DNA of 22,061 bases from Taishania sp036758285 (GTDB lineage: Bacteria; Bacteroidota; Bacteroidia; Flavobacteriales_D; Crocinitomicaceae): assembly GCA_036758285.1 (NCBI GenBank), contig DAIOWV010000051.1:1-22061 (forward strand), in the 5' to 3' direction. Positions 8,651 to 17,130 of this stretch are shown in pieces. Position 1 is the first letter of the stretch; every line of letters starts with the position of its first letter. The notes beneath the pieces are model-generated. The model was not told where the DNA came from, ran no database searches, and saw only the letters and a list, made by a program, of their open reading frames with translations. The translations under genes were made by a program, and so were the position numbers.

Positions 8651-9118
8651 ATGCAAGAAATCGAACGAAAATATTTGGTTAATGCCAATCTTTGGAAACA
8701 AATTAACAAAGGAAAAGGAAAATTAATTCAGCAAGGTTACTTCATTTCAAATGAGAATTTCAGTGTTCGAGTAAGAACAAAAGGAGAAAAAGCTTTTATT
8801 ACAATCAAAGGTACACATGGTGAGATAACCCGTGATGAATTTGAGTACGAAATCCCCTATTCAGATGCTGAATTCATGTTAAAACAATATACTCAACCGT
8901 TTTTGGAAAAAACAAGATATGAAGTAGAAATAGATGGAAAAATGTGGGAAATAGATGAGTTTCATGGTCAATTAAGTCCCCTGATTTTAGCAGAAATAGA
9001 ACTTCAATCTGAAGATGAACAATTCACCCTTCCTGATTGGGTAACCAAAGAAGTTAGCACAGACCCTAGTTACTTCAACTCCAATATTGTTAAACGATTG
9101 GACGGCTCAAAGATCTAA
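8651..9118 (+). CDS. CYTH-domain protein (triphosphate tunnel metalloenzyme)
   Basis: A 155-residue single-domain protein that begins with the CYTH signature EIERKYLV at residues 3-10. Alternating basic and acidic strands follow, as expected for a tunnel-fold phosphohydrolase: VRVRTKGEKAFITIKG at about 40-55, RDEFEYEIP at 60-68, KTRYEVEIDGKMWEIDEFHG at about 90-109, and LAEIELQSEDE at 115-125. Small bacterial members hydrolyse inorganic triphosphate; the adenylate cyclase and thiamine-triphosphatase activities belong to relatives. It follows the AAC(3)-like gene by two bases, but a link to its function is not evident. Its last 29 bases overlap the 3' end of the opposing channel gene. Confidence 0.9.
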   Translation: MQEIERKYLVNANLWKQINKGKGKLIQQGYFISNENFSVRVRTKGEKAFITIKGTHGEITRDEFEYEIPYSDAEFMLKQYTQPFLEKTRYEVEIDGKMWEIDEFHGQLSPLILAEIELQSEDEQFTLPDWVTKEVSTDPSYFNSNIVKRLDGSKI

Positions 9119-10404
9119 AATCATTACCTGAAGGTTGCTCGAAAATTTTCAAATCAAACACAGGTACCATCGACAAAATATGATCAAAAATATCTGACTG
9201 AGCAGATTCATATTCCATCCACACTTTTGATTTTGTAAAACAATAAACTTCGAGTGGAATCCCAGTTTCAGTTGGCTCTAGTTGTCTTACCATTAAAAGC
9301 ATATCTTGATTAATTTCAACTTTGTGTTTTAAATAATGTTCGATGTACTTTCTAAAAATACCCAAATTTGTTTGCTTTCGACCATTAATCGCATTAGCAC
9401 CCGTAAATCCATTCTCTTCGTTATACTTTCTAATTTCTTCTTGACGATTTGTAATAAATTCATTCAAAACTTTTATGTTTTTCAATCGATCAAGTAAATC
9501 TTCGTCTGCAAATTTTATTGTATCAATATTAATCTTCACGGCACGTTTTATTCGACGACCATCAGACTCAGTCATTCCTCGCCAATTTTTAAACGCATCT
9601 GAGACCATTGCATAAGTTGGAATTGTTGTAATTGTTCGATCAAAATTTCGAACTTTAACAGTTGCTAAACTTATTTCTTCGACAGTTCCATCTGCACCAT
9701 ATTTTTCCATCGTTACCCAATCACCGATTCGAACCATATCGTTCGCTCCCAATTGTAAACTACCAACAAAACCTAAAATTGTGTCTTTAAAAATCAATAA
9801 TACAATGGCTGATGCAGCTCCTAAAGAAGTTAAAAACGTACTCGGTTCAATACCTGTCAACAAACTAATAATAATAACTGTTAAAATTATACTTATAATG
9901 ATTTTTACAACTTGAATATAGGATTGAATCGGTTTATCCTTGAATTGACTTTTTTCTGAAAGTATATCTTTTGTGGTCGATAAAAATCGATTGACAATTA
10001 AAATAAATACAAAAACAATCAATGCACTTGTGATTCGAATAAAAAATGTTTCAACTTTTGGAAAATCAAAGAATACGATGGATAAGAAATATTCAATAAA
10101 CATCAATGGAATCAAGTATGCCAAGGCTCTAAAAAATTTATTTTTAATTAGATAATCGTCCCATTTTGTTTTGGTTCTATNNNNNNNNNNNNNNNNNNNN
10201 NNNNNNNNNNNNNAAATAAGAAAGATGTACTAGTAAAAATCGAGAGATGTACCATACAATAACAAATAAAAAGATCAAAGCGATAAACATCCCTAAACTC
10301 CAAAATAAGCTATGAGATGAAAATAATTTTTCATTAACAATACTTTCACCATTTATTGTTTGAATATAAAAACTCTTTATCCAACTAATAATATAATCCT
10401 TCAT
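9090..10404 (-). CDS. ybdG: YbdG-type mechanosensitive channel (interrupted by assembly gap)
   Basis: Inner-membrane small-conductance mechanosensitive channel of the MscS superfamily. The C-terminal part matches E. coli YbdG/MscM closely from memory: SANDM-like ANDMVRIGDWVTMEKYGADG, VKVRNFDRTITTIPT, FKNWRGMTESDGRRIKR, LEVYCFTKSKVWMEYES, and the end QPSGNDFRSLS. The N-terminal part (10404 down to 10214) has one membrane helix (about residues 33-58). The part after the gap opens with RTKTKWDDYLI, typical of this family. The coding frame before and after the 33 N does not agree: codons begin on different phases, and TAG is read at 10179 if the N count is taken literally. So the gap length is wrong, not the gene. 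A good promoter precedes the start. Confidence 0.93.
10181..10213. other. Run of 33 N (assembly gap)
   Basis: Undetermined bases inside the channel gene. For the two halves to be one frame, the true missing length must leave remainder 2 on division by three; 33 does not. Confidence 1.
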
Positions 10405-10420
10405 GCTTCTGATTTTGTTG

Positions 10421-10450
10421 CAAAATTAATGTTTGAAAAGGAAGCATCAA
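10421..10450 (-). promoter_or_regulatory. Promoter of the mechanosensitive channel gene
   Basis: On the minus strand, TTG (10450-10448), a 19-base spacer and TAATTTTG (10428-10421) fit the Bacteroidota pattern TTG-N17-23-TAnnTTTG. The start codon is 16 bases beyond the -7 box. This is the best-formed promoter in the window. Confidence 0.6.
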
Positions 10451-10524
10451 GTTATATACCTTATTAAAAAGTTAAAGAATCATAATCATTTATAGAAATT
10501 GAAAAAAATCGTACATTTATCTTC

Positions 10525-11682
10525 ATGAAAAAACACCTCATCTTTGGTTTATTTGCGATTTGTTTCATTTTGATTTCTTGTGGCGATCCTGCTACAAAAG
10601 GAACAATCAATCCAGTTCAGCAAAACACAATCATCTCACTGACATTAGATGATATTTTAGATGTTGCAACAATTCATCAGTTTATTCAATCTAACCCTGT
10701 TAAAGATAAGTCATCAAATGATTTTTTTATCAAAGGAGTGGATTCCTATAAAAATAAGAAGCAGTTAGATAGTGCTAAATACTATTTTGAACACTCAATT
10801 CAACAATTTCCAACTTCCAACGGATACTATGAATTAGGAAATGTATACAAAGAATTAAAATCATTTGACCAAGCAATTCTGGCTTACAAACTTGCTGAAA
10901 AATTAGATTTTGCTCCATTTTCAAATCTCCTATATCAAATTGCTGAAACCTATTCTTTAAAAGAAGACGAAAATCAGTCTGCAAAATACTTAGAATATGC
11001 ATTTCAAGCTGGATTTACCGATTTAAACAAAGTAAATACAGAAAAAAACCTGGAATATCTTAGAAGTAAAGACTACTTGTTTACAGGTGCTATTAAAAAC
11101 GGAACTAGAGGAATGTCGAATCCAGAATCTTTATTTTGGTTACAATTTAAAAGGAAATTTATAGCTGCTAGTCTACCATTGACATTGAACAGTGATATTT
11201 CAATAGAAAAGATGAACAAATTAAGTTACATTTCTTATGATTTTGAACGATTTATCCCTGAAATGAGAAATGCTAAATTTTCCAGAGACGTTGGAGAATC
11301 ATATTACTTTGCTTATAATATTTTTGAAAACGAGAATTATACAGCTTTGATTTATATTGAAGAAAATAATTATTTAGGTGAATACAGTCCGAAATATTAT
11401 AATCTAACAACTTTTGATTCAAAGGGAAAAATAATTGATAAAATTAAACTTGGTCAACGAGATACTGATTTAGATATAGCAGCTAATATTACAATAGAAA
11501 AATCTAGTAAGATAATTGCTAAAAACTATATGATTCAATACGAGAAAGACACATCTGAAGAAGGTTATTGGGATAATAAAATTGTTGGGAAAAGTTACTT
11601 ATCAACGACTCTTTACAAAATAGATGCTAACGGAAAAATTACTTCCGAAAAGCAACATGAAGAACAACTCGTTTCAAAATAA
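10525..11682 (+). CDS. TPR-containing lipoprotein
   Basis: A 385-residue lipoprotein of unknown role. The signal peptide ends in the lipobox LISC|G, with the lipidated cysteine at about residue 19. Residues 70-170 hold three TPR-like helix pairs: FFIKGVDSYKNKKQLDSAKYYFEHSI, then YELGNVYKELKSFDQAILAYKLAEKL, then YQIAETYSLKEDENQSAKYLEYAF. From about 190 to the end there is an uncharacterised region rich in beta-strand patterns and aromatic residues (FERFIPEMRNAKF, YNLTTFDSKGKIIDK). The gene is divergent from the channel gene and its stop lies two bases from that of the opposing DUF2306 gene. No convincing promoter is seen; TACATTTA at 10512 is too close to the start. Confidence 0.85.
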   Translation: MKKHLIFGLFAICFILISCGDPATKGTINPVQQNTIISLTLDDILDVATIHQFIQSNPVKDKSSNDFFIKGVDSYKNKKQLDSAKYYFEHSIQQFPTSNGYYELGNVYKELKSFDQAILAYKLAEKLDFAPFSNLLYQIAETYSLKEDENQSAKYLEYAFQAGFTDLNKVNTEKNLEYLRSKDYLFTGAIKNGTRGMSNPESLFWLQFKRKFIAASLPLTLNSDISIEKMNKLSYISYDFERFIPEMRNAKFSRDVGESYYFAYNIFENENYTALIYIEENNYLGEYSPKYYNLTTFDSKGKIIDKIKLGQRDTDLDIAANITIEKSSKIIAKNYMIQYEKDTSEEGYWDNKIVGKSYLSTTLYKIDANGKITSEKQHEEQLVSK

Positions 11683-11684
11683 AC

Positions 11685-12329
11685 TCATTGTTTGTTCAAT
11701 AATTTTTCAGGAAATTTATTATAAATCAACCATTCAGCAACCAATAAATTAAGAATCCAACTGGAGTAACTTACTAGAATATATGCATCTGTTGGATAGA
11801 TTGGCAGTTTGAAATATGCAATTAAGTAGGTTAGAAATCGCAAAGTCAATGCAGACAATGTAAGTGCATAACTTCTTAACATCCAGCGACTGTGTTGAAT
11901 ATAATTTTTATCTCTTAATTTCAAATATGCGATAATGGTTGTCAATAACCAAAAGATGCTTAAAAGTGAAAAACTTATTTGAGTAGGATATGAACCATTT
12001 GCATACAAGCCTATTAAAAAGCCAGATGGTGCAGCAATAAAAATTAATACGACAAGATATATTACCCCAAGAAAACGATGCAATTTCTTATGATTATTTA
12101 AAATGTAACGATTAAACTGAAACAATCCCGAAAAGATTACAAATGGGCTAGAAAAAACATGAAGATAAAAACTAAAACGCCACCAATCAATATGATAAAC
12201 CAACCTTTTACTAACTAAAAAATCAATATTGGGTTTAATTTGTAGAAATGGAATGGTAATTTGTATCATTAAAGTTGAACCATACAAAATCACTAAAAAA
12301 ATAAGAAAAAAAACGATTTTTTTCACCAT
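11685..12329 (-). CDS. DUF2306 family membrane protein
   Basis: A 214-residue protein with about six hydrophobic helices. Family signatures are FYLHVFSSPFVIFSGLFQF, HKKLHRFLGVIYL and IQHSRWMLRSYALTLSALTLR. The conserved histidines (LHVF, HKKLH, IQHSRWM) near the membrane faces are typical of DUF2306 and could bind a cofactor such as haem, but no function is established. The start is six bases after the stop of the lipoprotein gene, so the two are one transcription unit. Confidence 0.83.
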   Translation of the reverse strand: MVKKIVFFLIFLVILYGSTLMIQITIPFLQIKPNIDFLVSKRLVYHIDWWRFSFYLHVFSSPFVIFSGLFQFNRYILNNHKKLHRFLGVIYLVVLIFIAAPSGFLIGLYANGSYPTQISFSLLSIFWLLTTIIAYLKLRDKNYIQHSRWMLRSYALTLSALTLRFLTYLIAYFKLPIYPTDAYILVSYSSWILNLLVAEWLIYNKFPEKLLNKQ

Positions 12330-12335
12330 TGCTTT

Positions 12336-13127
12336 TTACATCAAAAAATTCGCAAAGATTTTACGTCCTTCTCCTTCGAGCATTAAATTATACTCTTCAT
12401 CATTTCTGATATCAATAAGATTAAATTGACTTTTTAAACTTGGAAAAGCAAAGTTTGGTTGCCAAAAGACAATGATTTTGTTGCTATGAAATTCCCAACT
12501 GCCATTTGCAGTATACAAAGTGCCATTATCTTGTTCATTCTCTTCTTCTGTCATGTAAAATTCATATGTAACAGATCCGTCTTCATTAAATGTATAATTT
12601 CCAAATGAATCATAAGCATTATTAAAAAAATATTGAAAGTTTTCTTCATTCAAAGGTGTTTGAGAATCTAATTCGGAGTAATCTAGAGGGAGTTTTTTTG
12701 TCAATTTAAACTTTTTGGATGAAATAGTAGAGCTAAAGGCTTCCCAACGACCAACTATTCCAAAATTCTCCTTACTGATTGCTAAATAGAATGTTCCATC
12801 ATGAGCATGATCTCCTGGTTCAACTAAAATAATTTTAACAGAATCCAATGTTTGAGTTACCTTCCCTGATAGATTTCGAATTAATCCACTTACTACACTA
12901 TATCCAACTGCATTATATTCTGACACATACGTTAGATTAATATTTATTTCCTTGTCTGAAAATTTACCGTGATAAACTCCTCTCAATGTATCCCAATTAA
13001 AAATTGGAAAATTTTGAACACCTTGCTCTATATCAACTGTCAAAGATGTTTCTGCAACAGCTTTTTTTTCTTTACAAGCCACAAAAATGATTGCAAACAC
13101 AACCAATAAAAAATATGTAATTTTCAT
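12336..13127 (-). CDS. Lipoprotein of unknown function
   Basis: A 263-residue lipoprotein with signal peptide and lipobox FVAC|K at about residue 18. The mature part begins with a short Lys/Ala/Thr linker and then shows alternating strand patterns, for example WDTLRGVYHGKFSDKEININLTY and HDGTFYLAISKENFGIVGRWEAF. A second strand-rich block, GNYTFNEDGSVTYEFYMTEE, precedes GTLYTANGSWEFHSNKIIVFW. These repeated GxY/GxW turns suggest two related small beta-barrel units, lipocalin-like in appearance only. I do not recognise a named family. It is the first gene of a two-gene unit with the DUF2306 protein. Confidence 0.82.
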   Translation of the reverse strand: MKITYFLLVVFAIIFVACKEKKAVAETSLTVDIEQGVQNFPIFNWDTLRGVYHGKFSDKEININLTYVSEYNAVGYSVVSGLIRNLSGKVTQTLDSVKIILVEPGDHAHDGTFYLAISKENFGIVGRWEAFSSTISSKKFKLTKKLPLDYSELDSQTPLNEENFQYFFNNAYDSFGNYTFNEDGSVTYEFYMTEEENEQDNGTLYTANGSWEFHSNKIIVFWQPNFAFPSLKSQFNLIDIRNDEEYNLMLEGEGRKIFANFLM

Positions 13128-13331
13128 ATTACAATAATAAGCAATTGCAATAAAAACTCAACTCATGCAAACTAATAAAATTCATTTCACTCTAAGATTC
13201 AACAATTAACAGATAAACTTGAAAAAGAAACAATCAAAAAAATAAGTTTTCTAAAAAAATCTGTATATTTAACTATGTGAGTTTTATTGAAGGACTAATT
13301 CAATAAGATTTCACTTTTAAAAATGAATCAT

Positions 13332-13339
13332 TATCTTTG
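13332..13339 (+). promoter_or_regulatory. -7 box of the bioB promoter
   Basis: TATCTTTG matches TAnnTTTG and lies 21 bases before the bioB start codon. No TTG is found at the -33 distance. The 233-base region between the divergent genes holds no other signal I can support. Confidence 0.5.
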
Positions 13340-13360
13340 TTTTAAAACAAGTCAACAAAT

Positions 13361-14464
13361 ATGAAAGTAAATCCGGCGTATTCTACCAAAGAAGAATTGG
13401 TAGCTCTTTATAACAAACCATTATTAGAATTGGTTTTTGAAGCTGCGACAGTACATAGACAATATCATAATCCTAGAGAAGTTCAAATGTCATCTTTGTT
13501 AAGTATAAAAACAGGAGGATGTTCGGAAGATTGTGGTTATTGTCCACAAGCTGCTCGTTATCACACAGATGTTGAGGCTCATAAACTAATGACAGTAGAA
13601 TCTGTAATCGAGCAAGCAAAAAATGCAAAATCGAATGGTTCTTCTCGTTTATGTATGGGAGCTGCATGGCGTGAAGTTCGCGATAATAAAGATTTCGACA
13701 ATGTAATTGAAATGGTTCAAGCAGTAAATGATTTGGACATGGAAGTGTGTTGTACATTAGGAATGATGAATGAAGAACAAGCACGTCGTTTGAAAAATGC
13801 AGGTTTATTTGCTTACAATCATAATTTAGATACGTCACCTGAATTTTACGGTGATGTTATTTCAACCAGAGAATACGAAGATCGTTTGAATACAATTGAC
13901 AATGCCAGAAAAGCTGGTATTTCTGTTTGTTCAGGTGGTATTATTGGAATGGGAGAAGCTGTAGAAGATAGAATGGGAATGCTATTGAGTTATATGGCTA
14001 TGGAAACGCCTCCGGAATCAATTCCAATCAATGCTTTGGTAGCAGTTGAAGGTACTCCAATGGCAGAACAAAAACCAATTGAGCAATGGGAATTAATACG
14101 AATGGTAGCAACAACGAGAATTGTTTTTCCACAATCTGTTGTCCGTTTATCAGCTGGTAGAACAAAAATGAACATGGAAGCTCAGGCATTGTGTTTTATG
14201 GCTGGTGCAGGATCAATTTTTGCTGGTGATAAATTACTTACAACTCCAAATCCTGAATACAATGAGGATAAAGAAATGTTTGAAATTTTAGGATTGATTT
14301 CTACTCAACCATTTCAAAAAGGAGAAAAACCATTAACGATTCCAGATCCTAAAATCGAAGAACGTAAATTAAAAGAAGCACAACGAGCAAAAGAATTAGC
14401 TGAAGCTCGAGCTAAAATAAAAGATCCAAATTTTCAGCCTCGACAAGTTAAAGTTGACGCATAA
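13361..14464 (+). CDS. bioB: Biotin synthase BioB
   Basis: Radical SAM enzyme that inserts sulphur into dethiobiotin to form biotin. The [4Fe-4S] cluster motif CxxxCxxC is C54, C58 and C61 (GGCSEDCGYC). The ligands of the sacrificial [2Fe-2S] cluster are C98 (RLCMGAAWR), C130 (EVC), C190 (SVCSGG) and R262 (VRLSAGR). The substrate motif YNHNLDTS is at 152-159. At 367 residues it is about 20 longer than the E. coli enzyme, because of a charged tail rich in Lys, Glu and Ala after residue 330. No other biotin genes are next to it. It ends at a hairpin terminator. Confidence 0.97.
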   Translation: MKVNPAYSTKEELVALYNKPLLELVFEAATVHRQYHNPREVQMSSLLSIKTGGCSEDCGYCPQAARYHTDVEAHKLMTVESVIEQAKNAKSNGSSRLCMGAAWREVRDNKDFDNVIEMVQAVNDLDMEVCCTLGMMNEEQARRLKNAGLFAYNHNLDTSPEFYGDVISTREYEDRLNTIDNARKAGISVCSGGIIGMGEAVEDRMGMLLSYMAMETPPESIPINALVAVEGTPMAEQKPIEQWELIRMVATTRIVFPQSVVRLSAGRTKMNMEAQALCFMAGAGSIFAGDKLLTTPNPEYNEDKEMFEILGLISTQPFQKGEKPLTIPDPKIEERKLKEAQRAKELAEARAKIKDPNFQPRQVKVDA

Positions 14465-14470
14465 ATTCAT

Positions 14471-14504
14471 AAAAAAACCTCAATTTAGAAATTGAGGTTT
14501 TTTT
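14471..14504. terminator. Bidirectional terminator between bioB and the ankyrin operon
   Basis: A perfect 15-bp inverted repeat (14471-14485 with 14490-14504) with a four-base TAGA loop. The core is CCTCAATT/AATTGAGG, with A7 and T7 at its ends, so it can stop transcription of bioB and of the convergent ankyrin gene. Confidence 0.9.
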
Positions 14505-14523
14505 ATACTTAAAATCTAACAAA

Positions 14524-15495
14524 TTAAGATTCTGCTCCAGCAATGATTAATTGCTCTACAATTTCATTAAATCCTTTTTCTGAAGCATAATGCAATGCAG
14601 AATTACCATCATTGTCTTTTTCATTTACTTTCACATCATTCTCAATCAATAAAGCAGTCACATCATTAAATCCATAATACGATGCGACAATCAATGGCGT
14701 TTCTCCTTCATTGTTTTTGCTATTGATATCTACACCATTTTCAATTAATAATTTTACAATTTCTTTATTTCCTTTTCCTGTTACAAAGTGTAAAACAGAA
14801 TTACCATCTAATCTTTTTAGAGCTAAATCAGCACCAGATTGCACTAACATTTCAGCCACTCTTAAATTATTATTCATACATGCTAAAACTAATGCCGATT
14901 CTCCATCATCATTCAAAGCATTGATATCAATTGAGTTTACTTTCAATAATTCATTTACTACCTCAGACTCATCGTTCCAAACTGCAATATGTAAAGGTGT
15001 ATTTCCAGATTTATTCTCTTGATCAGACTCATTAATTAACAATGTAATCGTATCTCTTAATCCTCTACTAGTAGCATAATCCAAAGCACTATAACCATTA
15101 TTATCTTTAATGGACTTATCAGCTCCTCTTGACAATAAAAACTTTGTGAAATCGGTCCTACCTTCAGCTAGTGAATAGATAAGGGGCGTTTTCCCATCAT
15201 TATCTGTTGCATTAATATCTGCTCCATTATCAAGTAGTATTGTAACAATCTCTTTATTTCCACTTTGTGAAACAATATGTAAAGGTGTCGTACTTAAATT
15301 ATTGGCCAAGCCAACATCAGCACCTTCATCTATCAGTAATTTAACAATATCCCTAGCACCTTTTTGAGAAGCGTAAAATAAAGGAGTATTTCCTAAATTA
15401 TCTCGTTTATCAATGTTGATACCTCCTTTTTTCAAAAAGGTTTGTACAATTCCCTTTTGGTTATTCTTACAAGCGTTTAAAAAAATTGTATCCAT
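14524..15495 (-). CDS. Ankyrin-repeat protein, distal gene of the cassette
   Basis: A protein of 323 residues made almost wholly of about nine to ten ankyrin repeats of about 33 residues, each with the pattern xDGxTPLHxAxxxGxxxIVxLLIxxGADINxxD (for example GNTPLHIAVWNDESEVVNEL, GETPLIVASYYGFNDVTALL and GNSALHYASEKGFNEIVEQL). There is no signal peptide, membrane helix or catalytic domain, so it is probably a cytosolic protein-binding scaffold. I start it at the ATG at 15495 (MDTIFLNACKNNQKG), the beginning of the first repeat helix. The in-frame ATG at 15552 would overlap the upstream gene and add 19 residues without repeat character. Confidence 0.88.
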   Translation of the reverse strand: MDTIFLNACKNNQKGIVQTFLKKGGINIDKRDNLGNTPLFYASQKGARDIVKLLIDEGADVGLANNLSTTPLHIVSQSGNKEIVTILLDNGADINATDNDGKTPLIYSLAEGRTDFTKFLLSRGADKSIKDNNGYSALDYATSRGLRDTITLLINESDQENKSGNTPLHIAVWNDESEVVNELLKVNSIDINALNDDGESALVLACMNNNLRVAEMLVQSGADLALKRLDGNSVLHFVTGKGNKEIVKLLIENGVDINSKNNEGETPLIVASYYGFNDVTALLIENDVKVNEKDNDGNSALHYASEKGFNEIVEQLIIAGAES

Positions 15496-15533
15496 TTTAT
15501 TTATATTTTTTTGAATCCGTTGATAACTAATTA

Positions 15534-17114
15534 TTATTGTCCAAGTAGCCAAACGACTAAAGTCTCATTATTATTTTCAGCAGCATAATCCATTGCTGAT
15601 TTTTCAGAATTATCTTTAGAATTGATCAATATATTTCCAAATTCAGCCAATAATTCACAATACGTTTTGGCTGCTGAATGATCATTGTTTGATGCCGCAT
15701 AAATCAATGCTGTTTTTCCAGTTTTATCACGTAATTCTGTAGATGCTCCTTGTTCTAAAAGTGAAATAATTTCTTTTTCTGCTCTGTCTGAACTCGAACT
15801 ACACAGATACATTAAGGCTGAAATTCCTTCTCTATTTACTTTATTTATATCTGCACCAAAATAAACCAATTCATTTATCAAAACCTTGGCAATCGAATTA
15901 CCATTGAACAATTGTAGTGAATTTGAAAATTTTGAAGCTAAAGTCAACAATGTATTTTCTTCATCATCGAGGAATAAATTACAATCGAAACCTGTATCTA
16001 TAAAAGCTTTTAAAATTTTCTGAAATGAACGCTCATTAAACTGCTCAAAATTCGTATTTATGAATGAAATAGATGTAAATAAATGTCTAAAAGGATGCCA
16101 AGAATTACTATCATTTAAAATTGGATTTGCTCCATTTTTTAGTAAAATTTCAATACATTCAAAATCATGCAGGATCATTGAAATTGATAATGGAGTCATT
16201 CTGTTATATCGATCTCCTTCTTTATCATATCCTTCATTTAAAGACTCTCCTAATTCTATAAGTGCTAAAAGAGCTTGTTTGTCTTTATTAATACATACTT
16301 GAAATACATCCTGCCCTCCAGCTTGAACATACAAAGGCGCTGTTTGTTCATTATCAAAATCCACACCTTTCAAAATTGCTCCAATAATTTTGGTTTTAAA
16401 TGTTACAGCTAGATCAATTGCTGTTTCCGCTCTATTATTTTTTTGATTAGGGTCTTGATTAAGATTTAGGCATTCAAATACAAATCGAATAACATGATTA
16501 AGTCTTGCTTGTTTAACATTATAGTTCCATTCAAGAACCTTTCGACGATGTACAGCTGATGAATTTTGTTCATTAAAATTAGTGTCATTATAGTTCGATT
16601 CTAATTCTCTTTGAGCATTTTCAAAAGCTGAAATATAATTCGCTCCGTATTGTGCTACAAGGTGCAATAATGTATTTCCATTTTTATCAGTAAAATCAGT
16701 TTTAGCTTCAATTTCAGAATATGCTAACAACATTTCAAAATAACCTACTTTTGCTCCTAACATCAAAGCTGTATCTCCATCATTATTTTTTCTCAATGGG
16801 CTAACTCTAGCTGCGAGTAGCTTTTTTGTTGATTCAAAGATTGCACCTTCTGATATAAAAAAACTATTTTCAGAATCTGGTTGAGCCAATAAATGCAATA
16901 AAGTATTACCATATCTATCCTCTGTTCCCATTGCTCTCCATCCAAGATCGATTAAGTAATCAATCATTTCAAAATTTGCAAAATTGCACACCTGTTGCCA
17001 AACGTCAATTTGTTGTTCTTCAGTAATATTGGGTATTCCATCTTTATACATCTGATTGATGTCAGATAGATTGCTTCCATTTAAATATGCCGATTTGATT
17101 TCAAATAAATTCAT
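15534..17114 (-). CDS. Ankyrin-repeat protein, long
   Basis: A 526-residue protein with degenerate ankyrin repeats spread over its length: RYGNTLLHLLAQ at about 68-79, NNDGDTALMLGAKVGYFEML at about 110-129, KNGNTLLHLVAQYG at about 143-156, RMTPLSISMILHDFECIEILLKNGANP in the middle, REGISALMYL and KTGKTALIYAASNNDHSAAK near the end, and a last unit SAMDYAAENNNETLVVWLL. Longer non-repeat stretches separate some units, notably an insert rich in Asn, Glu and Arg at about 165-210. It has no signal peptide or enzyme domain. It starts 16 bases after the stop of the TPR-like gene. It differs clearly from the downstream ankyrin gene, whose repeats are near-consensus. Confidence 0.87.
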   Translation of the reverse strand: MNLFEIKSAYLNGSNLSDINQMYKDGIPNITEEQQIDVWQQVCNFANFEMIDYLIDLGWRAMGTEDRYGNTLLHLLAQPDSENSFFISEGAIFESTKKLLAARVSPLRKNNDGDTALMLGAKVGYFEMLLAYSEIEAKTDFTDKNGNTLLHLVAQYGANYISAFENAQRELESNYNDTNFNEQNSSAVHRRKVLEWNYNVKQARLNHVIRFVFECLNLNQDPNQKNNRAETAIDLAVTFKTKIIGAILKGVDFDNEQTAPLYVQAGGQDVFQVCINKDKQALLALIELGESLNEGYDKEGDRYNRMTPLSISMILHDFECIEILLKNGANPILNDSNSWHPFRHLFTSISFINTNFEQFNERSFQKILKAFIDTGFDCNLFLDDEENTLLTLASKFSNSLQLFNGNSIAKVLINELVYFGADINKVNREGISALMYLCSSSSDRAEKEIISLLEQGASTELRDKTGKTALIYAASNNDHSAAKTYCELLAEFGNILINSKDNSEKSAMDYAAENNNETLVVWLLGQ

Positions 17115-17130
17115 AATTTCTCTTATTAAC

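Noticed and set aside
13132..13139. TATTATTG on the minus strand as a promoter of the lipoprotein gene
   Set aside because: It has a mismatch to TAnnTTTG and lies four bases from the start codon.
14524..15495. Ankyrin repeats as a DNA tandem repeat
   Set aside because: The 33-residue periodicity is clear in the protein, but the DNA of the units is well diverged, so it is an old protein repeat and not a recent DNA expansion.
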